Positions 35,642 to 41,888 of a stretch of 41,888 bases of DNA are shown in pieces. Positions within the stretch are counted from its first letter, which is position 1; each line of letters starts with the position of its first letter. Both the position numbers and the translations under genes were made by a program. The notes under the pieces are model-generated. The model worked only from the letters and a program-made list of their open reading frames with translations. It had not been told where the DNA came from and ran no database searches. This stretch comes from Candidatus Babeliales bacterium (GTDB taxonomy: Bacteria; Babelota; Babeliae; Babelales; UBA12411): assembly GCA_023128415.1 (NCBI GenBank), contig JAGMEA010000022.1:1-41888 (forward strand), written 5' to 3'.

Positions 35642-36949
35642 ATGATAATGCGCATTAAGAAGAAGCTCTTAGGGTTAACATTATGCTTCATTGCATGTCA
35701 ACCGGCATTAATAAGCTTAGACAATGGACATTTTTATAGGGCACCCAATTTTTATGGAATACAAAATCGAGATGTAAGTGACTGGTTCGGAAGATTTGAT
35801 GCCAACTATGCATATGGAAGCACTCGTTCAGGATACGATTTAAATGGACACAAAACACCTTTATTAAACATTCACGGTAATTCATATTTATTATATTTAG
35901 CTACCGGAGTACCAAAACTACCTAGCTCTTCAACATACACAACTCTTCTTACAAACCTACTTAACCAATCCCAAACTAACCCAACTACTGGTCCAACTTT
36001 TGGTAAATTAGAATTTAAAGGAAGATTTAGAACACATGAAGTGAATCTAGATTATAGACAAAATCTTGTTAAAGGATTTTTTGCAGAAGCACATCTTCCA
36101 ATAAGAAATGTTAAAATTAGTAACATAAGTTACGTTGACAAATCACCAACAACCGGTCCGTTTACTCAAAGTACTCCTCAATGGATTCAGGTAAAAAACA
36201 ATATAAATACTATTTTAAACTCTTATGGAATCAAAAATTATGGTGATTCATATGATAAGACATCTGTTGGTGATTTTAGTCTTCTTGCTGGATGGCAACA
36301 TACCGACACAGAAGAACCTGAGTTTTTAAAATATTACAGTGTCGCATTAAGACTTGGAATTCTTTTCCCTAGCGGTAAAAAAGATGATACGAGTTATGCA
36401 TTTTCTGTTCCAACAGGATATAACCAACATTGGGGAATTCCTGCAAGATTTGATCTTATAGTTGGTCCGACTGATTGGTTACAAATTGGCGGACATGCAG
36501 GAGTTTCATTCTTCTTTGATAAAACCTATAACAGAAGAATGAAAACCAACAGCAATCAAAGTGGCTTCATTATCCTGGGCGAAGGTAACGCTAAGGTTGA
36601 TAAAGGAACCCTTTGGGATTTAGGAACATATGTAAAATTTGAAAAGTTCATCAAAGGATTAAGCGGGTTTGTTGGATACTCTTATAGTAGAAACGAACAT
36701 GACGAACTTACCGCTCAAAATACATCTTTATTTTCAGATGACGTTGTAAATGGAGATAGTAAATATCAAGATTGGGATATGCACACAATCAATTTAATGT
36801 TGGAATATGATTTCAGCACGCATATGAATGATGAAAGTTTTGCTCCAAGAATCAATCTTCACTATAACATTCCAGTCGCTGGTAAACGTGTATTTACAAC
36901 AGACATGTTTGGCGGAGGATTTGGATTAGACATTAAATGGAATTTCTAA
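35642..36949 (+). CDS. Predicted outer-membrane beta-barrel protein
   Basis: This 435-residue protein has a signal peptide (MIMRIKKKLLGLTLCFIACQ..., probably cut near residues 20-26). Alternating-residue strands with aromatic ends follow: GRFDANYAYGSTRSGYDL, LKYYSVALRLGILFPSG, LQIGGHAGVSFFFD and LWDLGTYVKFEKF. It ends in FGGGFGLDIKWNF, a C-terminal Phe as in BAM-assembled barrels. Asp, Gly and Tyr are abundant. AAGGAG lies five bases before the first ATG; a second ATG two codons on is the alternative. It lies between the two secreted paralogues, 114 bases from the first and 37 from the second, so it probably shares their transcript. Substrate unknown; a barrel for uptake or for surface anchoring are both possible. 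Confidence 0.8.
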   Translation: MIMRIKKKLLGLTLCFIACQPALISLDNGHFYRAPNFYGIQNRDVSDWFGRFDANYAYGSTRSGYDLNGHKTPLLNIHGNSYLLYLATGVPKLPSSSTYTTLLTNLLNQSQTNPTTGPTFGKLEFKGRFRTHEVNLDYRQNLVKGFFAEAHLPIRNVKISNISYVDKSPTTGPFTQSTPQWIQVKNNINTILNSYGIKNYGDSYDKTSVGDFSLLAGWQHTDTEEPEFLKYYSVALRLGILFPSGKKDDTSYAFSVPTGYNQHWGIPARFDLIVGPTDWLQIGGHAGVSFFFDKTYNRRMKTNSNQSGFIILGEGNAKVDKGTLWDLGTYVKFEKFIKGLSGFVGYSYSRNEHDELTAQNTSLFSDDVVNGDSKYQDWDMHTINLMLEYDFSTHMNDESFAPRINLHYNIPVAGKRVFTTDMFGGGFGLDIKWNF

Positions 36950-36986
36950 AGATTAAATATAAACACCGTATAAAAAGGAAAGAATT

Positions 36987-39905
36987 ATGAAGTTAGCTAA
37001 ATTCAAAGGTATACTCGGTGCTACCGTGTTAATAGCATGTAGTAGTATGTATGCCGTGGAAAGCGTCTATAAAACTGGTGCTAACAATTTCAGTGGTGTT
37101 ATCACTTCAACAGCTAAAGCTTTGGATCGATATACAGGATCACTATATATTGGCAGTGATGGTGAAGGCGGAGGAGACGGAAACTACGCCCTAGCATATG
37201 CTGGCAGGAGTGATACATCATTTACAGCGTTAGCAACAGATACTGATCTTACAGGTTCAAGTATAAAAACAATTGCTCTTTTAAGAACAGGCGGAAACAA
37301 TACCGCTGCAACTCACGTAGCTTTTATTACAACCAATACGGGAAGAACTGTTCATTCATTAAATGTATCTGACAAAACCTTTCAACAAGCCGGTGTAAGT
37401 GGTGGTTATTATCTTACCGATAATCAGGGTGGAGTGGCAGATGAGCTTACATACATGACAACAAGTAGTAATCATGCTTTTGTTCGTGTAGTTGCAACTG
37501 GCGGTAATGAGCCTATTGCTAAATGGAATGGTTTGGCTAATGTTAGCAACAGCCCTTTCATGACTGTTCAAGGTGATGATACAACTTCTTCTACCTTATT
37601 AAGTAGAATATCTTTGGAAGTAGCCGAAACTGACAGCTTAAACGAGTTAACTGTAAGTGATATGGCTTGGGATCCAGATATAGAACGATTATTCATAACC
37701 TGTACGATTGTAGTTCCAAATGATAACACTGGATATGCTTTAGTAAAAGGTAAATTTAATACAACTGATACATCTTTAATTAATTTAGAAAAAATAATTA
37801 AAGAGAATTCAACAACTCACGTTGCCTATTATTCTCCAAGAACAAACGATGATACTGCAATTTTTGCATTTAGTCAGCCTGCTGGAAATGTAGCTACTCA
37901 AAAAATCATTCTTCATAAAGTTCGTGTAATGACAACAAGCACAGGACTTAAATACTTAATTTTGAATGGCTCAGTGAACAGTGGAAATGATGTAGAAGGA
38001 GATCGAATTTACTCTCTTAGAATATCATATACAGGAAGCGGAGACCTTAATCCTGGTGATATTATTAGACACGATATATATAATGAAACACACCTTCCAA
38101 ACGATTATAATAATACAGATCATGTTATTGGAGTAACTGTTGGTGGATCAGAAGCATTTTGGGATACTACGATATCTGTCAGTGATATGGAAGTAGTTGG
38201 AGATGCTGTTTATGTTTCTGTTGTCGGAAATCCTGGTAGAACAGGAAGTGCTGATACATTAGATTACTCTAATAAAATTGGTATTTTAAAATCTCAAGCT
38301 TTATTTGACCACGAAGGCAAAATAGTCGCTTGGACACCCTGGGAAAATGTCTTCCCTACAGGTATAGACAATACAACTGGAGATGATGTCCCATTTTTTG
38401 ATGTCGATGCAAAAACTGGAAAAATATGGCGTGGCAGTGGAGGAGATGACGCAGCAGGTGGGCTAGGTAAAGCAATAACTAGAACCAAATGGGATTTAGC
38501 TGATACCGCAGCAACTTCACTTCAATACCAACTAGCTAATAATCTTGGAAACGGCTGTTTCTGTTCTTTAGATTTAACCGTATCAACAACAGGAATAGCT
38601 GTTAACGATACACAGGGACATAATTCCTTCGTACTGTTTGGTGGAATAGAAAAAGTAGCCTTTGCTCGAACAACTCAAGGATTAATTGGAGCAACAACTA
38701 CCGACTTTAGCGCAGCAGCAGACTTTTTAGTAACCGGACCAGATGATATGGCTGGAGCAGGCGCCGTACGTACACTTGGATATTCATATAATGCAACACG
38801 AAACCAAGGATACTTTTTCGCTGGCACAGACAAAGGCCTATTCGCATATGCCAAAGGATCTGGAGCCGGATACAATGCAGATCTAGGACTAACAGCTCTA
38901 AATTCTGGAGAATTGTTCCAAGCCTCTGACAGTTCCGTGTGGCAGAGAGTAGCATCCAATGTATTAACAAGTACAGTAGCTATTTCACAAATAGTTACTA
39001 CTACAGCCGATGCTATCCATTTCATAGTTAAGGATACACAAACAATAAACGGAATTGATGACAGACTATATGAAATGCAGCTTGCGGATAGTATAACAAC
39101 AATGGTACCTAAAATTATTGCTCGTTCTGGACAAGGAGGATTACCAGATAATGCAGTTTTCTCTGGATGCGCTATAATAACAACAACCAATTATCTAAAA
39201 TCTCTTGATATCAGTACGAAGCCACTAATAGCAATTTTAAGTACAAATGACGGATTGTGGACATCAACTTGCGATGTAAGACATCTTGTTGGAGCTCAAG
39301 GAACAGGCGTTACAATATCTGGAACTGAGTGGCTACAAATCTCAGCAACCAACAATATTCCTATGCATTCGTTACATAACATTAAGAGAAATGATGTATT
39401 AGGAATGATTGAGGAGGGTGGAGATTACCAGCCATTTAGAAATACCTCGTTTTACGGACTACCATTTATAGATGACACAAGAGGCCTTGGGCTTTTTGAA
39501 AATAGTACTATTCTGCAAGCGGGATTAGATAGTGCAGCATTAGCAAACTTTGCTGATGCTGGAAACACACAACCAGTCCAAGCAAACCCTTCAACTACAA
39601 GCGAAGCTGCTTCTGCTAGAAGATTTGCTCTTAACAGTGATTCAACAAACTTTAGTAACATCGACTTCGCAGTCAATCTCTATAATGAAGGCGGACGAAG
39701 ATTCTTTGCAAGATTCAGCCCAACTGAGTCTGGAGTATATAGTTCTATAAGAATGCTTCCTTATAATGCTACAGAGTGGAATATGACTACACCTGCAGCA
39801 GATGGAGACCTAGGAACTGTTACAAGAGTTCACTTCATAGAAAACATTTCGGGACTAGGTAAAATTGTAGCTGGTACAGATTCAGGAGTGATTTTCTTAG
39901 AATAG
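36987..39905 (+). CDS. Large secreted beta-rich protein, paralogue B
   Basis: This 972-residue protein has a signal peptide (MKLAKFKGILGATVLIACSS, cut near YAVES at about 24). It aligns with the protein at 32630 throughout: both have NFSGV, ALDRYTGSLY, GRSDTSFTALATDTD, MTTSSNH, WDPDIERLFITCT, FGGIEKVAFAR (FGGLEKVIFAR in A) and a DSGVI ending. The N-terminal third is closest, and small insertions (for example around GGDDAAGGLGK) account for the length difference. AAGGAAAG precedes the ATG. The gene is the last of the three-gene cluster and is followed by a strong terminator. Function unknown; beta-propeller-like repeats are inferred. Confidence 0.85.
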   Translation: MKLAKFKGILGATVLIACSSMYAVESVYKTGANNFSGVITSTAKALDRYTGSLYIGSDGEGGGDGNYALAYAGRSDTSFTALATDTDLTGSSIKTIALLRTGGNNTAATHVAFITTNTGRTVHSLNVSDKTFQQAGVSGGYYLTDNQGGVADELTYMTTSSNHAFVRVVATGGNEPIAKWNGLANVSNSPFMTVQGDDTTSSTLLSRISLEVAETDSLNELTVSDMAWDPDIERLFITCTIVVPNDNTGYALVKGKFNTTDTSLINLEKIIKENSTTHVAYYSPRTNDDTAIFAFSQPAGNVATQKIILHKVRVMTTSTGLKYLILNGSVNSGNDVEGDRIYSLRISYTGSGDLNPGDIIRHDIYNETHLPNDYNNTDHVIGVTVGGSEAFWDTTISVSDMEVVGDAVYVSVVGNPGRTGSADTLDYSNKIGILKSQALFDHEGKIVAWTPWENVFPTGIDNTTGDDVPFFDVDAKTGKIWRGSGGDDAAGGLGKAITRTKWDLADTAATSLQYQLANNLGNGCFCSLDLTVSTTGIAVNDTQGHNSFVLFGGIEKVAFARTTQGLIGATTTDFSAAADFLVTGPDDMAGAGAVRTLGYSYNATRNQGYFFAGTDKGLFAYAKGSGAGYNADLGLTALNSGELFQASDSSVWQRVASNVLTSTVAISQIVTTTADAIHFIVKDTQTINGIDDRLYEMQLADSITTMVPKIIARSGQGGLPDNAVFSGCAIITTTNYLKSLDISTKPLIAILSTNDGLWTSTCDVRHLVGAQGTGVTISGTEWLQISATNNIPMHSLHNIKRNDVLGMIEEGGDYQPFRNTSFYGLPFIDDTRGLGLFENSTILQAGLDSAALANFADAGNTQPVQANPSTTSEAASARRFALNSDSTNFSNIDFAVNLYNEGGRRFFARFSPTESGVYSSIRMLPYNATEWNMTTPAADGDLGTVTRVHFIENISGLGKIVAGTDSGVIFLE

Positions 39906-39922
39906 AAAGAACATTTCGAGCA

Positions 39923-39958
39923 AAAGGGGTGTAGTTTAGACTATGCCCCTTTCTTTTT
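39923..39958 (+). terminator. Rho-independent terminator after the secreted-protein cluster
   Basis: AAAGGGGTGTAGT (39923-39935) pairs with ACTATGCCCCTTT (39940-39952), with two G-U pairs and a TTAG loop. CTTTTT follows. It lies 17 bases after the stop codon of the second paralogue. Confidence 0.93.
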
Positions 39959-39988
39959 ACAAATAGGCCTATTCAATCACAGTTTTTA

Positions 39989-39997
39989 TGTTATAAT
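39989..39997 (+). promoter_or_regulatory. Extended -10 promoter for the RRM protein gene
   Basis: TGTTATAAT is a perfect extended -10 (TGn plus TATAAT). No strong -35 is seen 17 bases upstream, as is common for extended -10 promoters. The implied leader is about 90 bases, between the preceding terminator and ATG 40096, and holds no other gene. Confidence 0.6.
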
Positions 39998-40095
39998 AGG
40001 ATATAATTAGTGTTAACAAAGAACGAAAGGGGCAAATAGAAAAAATCGCGTTTTAATTATAGGTTGAAAATTTTATATATCGAGTTTTAGAAAAA

Positions 40096-40368
40096 ATGAA
40101 TATTTATATCGGAAATTTAGCTCCTTCAGTAAGTGAAGACAAATTAAGAGAATTATTTGAACAGTTTGGTGAGGTTACTACAGTAAAAATTATCCTTGAT
40201 AAGTTTACAAGAGCCCCTAGAGGTTTTGCTTTCGTAGAAATGTCAGATACATCTAGCGCAAATGAAGCTATAACAGAATTAAATGGTACAGATCTTGATG
40301 GACAATCTTTAAGAATAAATGAAGCTCGTCCACCAAAACCAAGACCAAGAAATAATAATCGTTATTAA
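40096..40368 (+). CDS. Small RRM-domain RNA-binding protein
   Basis: This 90-residue protein consists of a single RNA recognition motif. RNP2 is IYIGNL (3-8), with the usual alpha-beta order through LRELFEQFGEV. RNP1 is RGFAFVEM (about 42-49). A C-terminal tail rich in Pro, Arg and Asn (PPKPRPRNNNRY) follows. Similar one-RRM proteins in cyanobacteria and other bacteria bind RNA and are often cold- or stress-induced; the target here is unknown. The gene stands alone with an extended -10 promoter and its own terminator, which suggests strong, independent expression. Confidence 0.95.
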   Translation: MNIYIGNLAPSVSEDKLRELFEQFGEVTTVKIILDKFTRAPRGFAFVEMSDTSSANEAITELNGTDLDGQSLRINEARPPKPRPRNNNRY

Positions 40369-40387
40369 AAAATAGCGACTAAAGCTT

Positions 40388-40414
40388 AAGCCCCTGTAAA
40401 TTTTACGGGGGCTT
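40388..40414 (+). terminator. Rho-independent terminator after the RRM gene
   Basis: AAGCCCCTGTAAA (40388-40400) pairs with TTTACGGGGGCTT (40402-40414), with one G-U pair; the A/T bases at the apex form the loop. TTCTTATTT follows. It lies 20 bases after the stop codon. Confidence 0.9.
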
Positions 40415-40550
40415 TCTTATTTAAAAATTATAATTCGCTATAAAGTCGAATAAAAACATTCAAATTTTCAAAAAAATTTACACCTCTTACCAAAAAATAC
40501 TAAATTATTACAGTTAAGCTAAAGCAGCTTTCTATTATTTTGGGGGGATT

Positions 40551-40597
40551 TTAGACGACTTATGAAACAGTCGTCTAAGGTTATCAATTACTATTAA
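40551..40597 (+). promoter_or_regulatory. Leader hairpin and possible 11-codon leader peptide before the DMT transporter
   Basis: TTAGACGAC (40551-40559) is perfectly complementary to GTCGTCTAA (40570-40578) around a ten-base loop, with no T run after it, so it is unlikely to be a terminator. The loop holds an ATG at 40562 opening the short frame MKQSSKVINYY, stop at 40595-40597. GGGGGG at 40542-40547 lies 14 bases before that ATG. The 254-base gap between the RRM and transporter genes otherwise holds only the RRM terminator. Confidence 0.35.
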
Positions 40598-40607
40598 TTT
40601 CATAAAT

Positions 40608-40613
40608 AGGAGG
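40608..40613 (+). promoter_or_regulatory. Perfect Shine-Dalgarno (AGGAGG) that decides the transporter start
   Basis: AGGAGG lies nine bases before ATT 40623, the only position that would begin the transporter at the expected first helix. No ATG, GTG or TTG in that frame lies within reach of it. The in-frame TTG at 40683 is 69 bases away. Confidence 0.7.
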
Positions 40614-40622
40614 AGTAAGACA

Positions 40623-41513
40623 ATTGTACTTCTAATATTAGTTTATGCATTATTTGCTAGCGCATTCTCATTTAACAAGGCTTTGCTCCAAATAAGCTCA
40701 CCAATATTTGCGGCTGGAGTTAGAACTTTAATTGGTGGACTAGTATTGACATGCTATTCATTTGGAACAAAAAAACAAGGTTTTGTTAATAAAAAAGATC
40801 TTTGGGTCTTATTTCAAATTGCCATTTTCAATGTTGTATTTAGCGCTATCTTTAAAAATCTAGCTCTTAAAAATATGACTTCCATTAAAGCTGGTTTTTT
40901 TGGAAACTTAGATCCATTCATGGCTGCTCTTTTTGCTTACGCAATTTTCTCAGAAAAATTAACAAAAAGAAGATGGTTTGGAATGTTTGTTGCCTTTTCT
41001 GGAGCTTTGGTATATTTGTTTTCAAGCTCTCCTACAGAAAAAGCTATAGGTGAAATAGCTTTTATTTCTTTGCCAGAACTCTCAATAATTTTTGCTCTAG
41101 CATCAGCAAGACTAGGATGGTTTAAGATCCAATATCTAGTTAGAGACAGATACTTCGAACCTACATTTATTGTTGGGGTATCTATGGCAAGTGGTGGATT
41201 ATTAACTCTACTTCTATCGTTTTTTCTAGAAAGTACCCCTAGAATATTAAATTTTAATTTATTTGCTCTTTATATGTCCTATATAGTTTTAAGTAGCAAT
41301 ATCATTGGATACGTATTATATGCTTATTTACATAAAATTCACTCTGGAACACTAATTGCACTTCTTGGCTTTTCTCAACCATTATTTGTAGCTTTATATG
41401 GAATAGTATTCCTTAAAGAACCAATTACTTGGCTTTATTTTATTTCAACAATTTTAGTATTCATTGGAGTCGGAATCTTTTATAAGGATGAACTTAATAG
41501 GCTTAAAAAATAA
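40623..41513 (+). CDS. EamA/DMT-superfamily transporter with apparent AUU start
   Basis: This 296-residue inner-membrane transporter of the drug/metabolite (EamA) superfamily has ten predicted helices in two repeats. It shows FSFNKALLQISSPIFAAGVR at the start, ALKNMTSIKAGFFGNLDPF and SEKLTKRRWFGMFVAFSGAL in the first half, and ALLGFSQPLFVALYGIVFLK and an ITWLYFISTILVFIGVGIF helix in the second. The length and first helix fit only if translation starts at ATT 40623 behind AGGAGG. A TTG at 40683 would remove the first helix. Either AUU is the real start (as in infC) or a base error hides a normal start. Substrate unknown. Confidence 0.82.
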   Translation: MVLLILVYALFASAFSFNKALLQISSPIFAAGVRTLIGGLVLTCYSFGTKKQGFVNKKDLWVLFQIAIFNVVFSAIFKNLALKNMTSIKAGFFGNLDPFMAALFAYAIFSEKLTKRRWFGMFVAFSGALVYLFSSSPTEKAIGEIAFISLPELSIIFALASARLGWFKIQYLVRDRYFEPTFIVGVSMASGGLLTLLLSFFLESTPRILNFNLFALYMSYIVLSSNIIGYVLYAYLHKIHSGTLIALLGFSQPLFVALYGIVFLKEPITWLYFISTILVFIGVGIFYKDELNRLKK

Positions 41514-41591
41514 TTTTTGTTACCTTTAAAAGCTAAATATACTTAATTGATTTTCATTTATTTTTTAACAGTATTTTTTTAAAAGGAATAC

Positions 41592-41775
41592 ATGAACAAT
41601 AGGAACAAAGGGCAGAAAGCTTGTTGGAGAACATGCTAATAAAATTATAGAATCACTTAACAAAGCATTTGCAGACGAATGGCTTGCATATTATCAATAT
41701 TGGATTGGAGCACAAATAGTTGAAGGTCCTATGCAAGATTTTACGACAATAAACGGGAAAGCCCACGATCTTTAG
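41592..41775 (+). pseudogene. Broken ferritin-like (Dps/bacterioferritin-like) gene
   Basis: AAAGG and ATG 41592 look like a normal start, but that frame stops after 15 codons. One base out of frame, the sequence reads IGTKGRKLVGEHANKIIESL, then NKAFADEWLAYYQYWIGAQI, then VEGPM. This is the first helix of a ferritin-like iron-binding protein (the Glu of DEW and the YYQYW stretch are typical). Removing one A in codon 2 would join ATG to TIGTKG. Similarity ends near 41736, and the frame then runs into IS-end DNA and stops at 41773-41775. The gene has therefore lost both its start frame and most of its length. Confidence 0.75.
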
Positions 41776-41782
41776 TCGTGGG
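41762..41782. repeat. Subterminal IS hairpin
   Basis: A seven-base perfect stem with a seven-base loop, CCCACGA / TCTTTAG / TCGTGGG. In IS200/IS605 elements such imperfect palindromes near each end are recognised as single-stranded DNA by the TnpA dimer. Confidence 0.85.
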
Positions 41783-41792
41783 ATGAAAGTGT

Positions 41793-41888
41793 CTATCTAT
41801 TTTTTTGATTTTGAACATATTTTTTAATTGTATTTTTGTTAAGTTTTCCAACACTATCAATATAATATGATCTGGTCCATAGTGTTGG
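41793..41888 (-). CDS. tnpA: IS200-type transposase TnpA, C-terminal fragment
   Basis: Reading inward from the right edge on the minus strand gives LWTRSYYIDSVGKLNKNT, then IKKYVQNQKNR and a stop (complement of 41793-41795). LW.RSYY...VG and a final KKYV.NQ are the C-terminal signature of Y1 (HUH) transposases. The Tyr in KKYVQNQ, four residues before Gln, is the expected nucleophile. The HUH motif would lie upstream, outside the window. Thirty-one residues are visible. Confidence 0.85.
   Translation of the reverse strand, partial: PTLWTRSYYIDSVGKLNKNTIKKYVQNQKNR

Larger units (their letters stand above)
41737..41888 (-). mobile_element. IS200/IS605-family insertion, one end, truncated by the window
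   Basis: Ferritin-like coding ends near 41736. A perfect hairpin follows, CCCACGA (41762-41768) with TCGTGGG (41776-41782) and loop TCTTTAG, which is the subterminal hairpin typical of IS200/IS605 ends. The C-terminal end of a Y1 transposase lies beyond it on the minus strand. The element therefore lies with its transposase 3' end toward the broken gene. The exact boundary (between 41737 and 41761) cannot be fixed here. The rest lies outside the window. Confidence 0.8.

Noticed and set aside
38675-39190. 171-residue minus-strand open frame inside paralogue B
   Set aside because: It lies wholly within a well-supported secreted-protein gene that is conserved with its paralogue in the plus frame, and has no upstream ribosome site.
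40513-40530. AAGCT...AGCTT mini-palindrome upstream of the transporter
   Set aside because: A five-base stem with a five-base loop and no conserved context is too weak to call.
1-41888. CRISPR array, rRNA operon, prophage genes or known anti-phage defence cassette
   Set aside because: No regularly spaced direct repeats, no rRNA sequence, and no phage structural, restriction or toxin-antitoxin motifs were seen on either strand.

Overview
The window is AT-rich and densely packed. It looks like the genome of a small Gram-negative-type bacterium. It encodes an LptF/LptG-family permease, an outer-membrane barrel ending in Phe, SecD, PlsY, PssA and GlmM. About a third of the genes encode signal-peptide or single-anchor proteins that I cannot assign to a family. 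Together with very short intergenic gaps, this resembles host-associated candidate lineages such as Dependentiae (TM6). That placement is an inference from style; no rRNA or other phylogenetic marker settles it.

Layout, left: bases 1-4958 hold a DNA end-joining set in separate pieces. These are a metallo-beta-lactamase-fold protein, a stand-alone LigD-type 3'-phosphoesterase, a stand-alone LigD-type primase/polymerase and, on the opposite strand, an archaeal-type ATP-dependent DNA ligase. A small exported protein is encoded antisense inside the set. From 4964 to 15357 everything reads on the minus strand. One run is tRNA-Leu, secD, tRNA-Met, plsY, ligase. Then come an acidic coiled-coil exported protein, the run serS / DUF58 / membrane partner / hemW / flavin split-barrel protein, and a large exported helical protein.

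Middle: 15499-20013 is a plus-strand operon of a phosphohexomutase, endonuclease IV and a UvrD/PcrA helicase. Then come three poorly known exported or anchored proteins, a LysE-type exporter, and the plus-strand run glmM / DUF502 / lptF-like. Two more exported proteins follow, separated by a clear terminator. At 28736-32410 the minus-strand run grpE / pssA / htrA / tlyA covers proteostasis, phospholipid synthesis and rRNA methylation.

Right: 32630-39905 is the most striking accessory block. Two roughly 970-residue paralogous secreted proteins flank one predicted outer-membrane barrel, with a candidate promoter before the block and a strong terminator after it. Then follow a small RRM RNA-binding protein with its own promoter and terminator, and a DMT-family transporter that appears to start at an AUU codon behind a perfect AGGAGG. 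Last is a ferritin-like gene broken by a frameshift and by an IS200/IS605-type element that runs off the right edge. No gene-free stretch exceeds 300 bases, and I saw no CRISPR array or rRNA.
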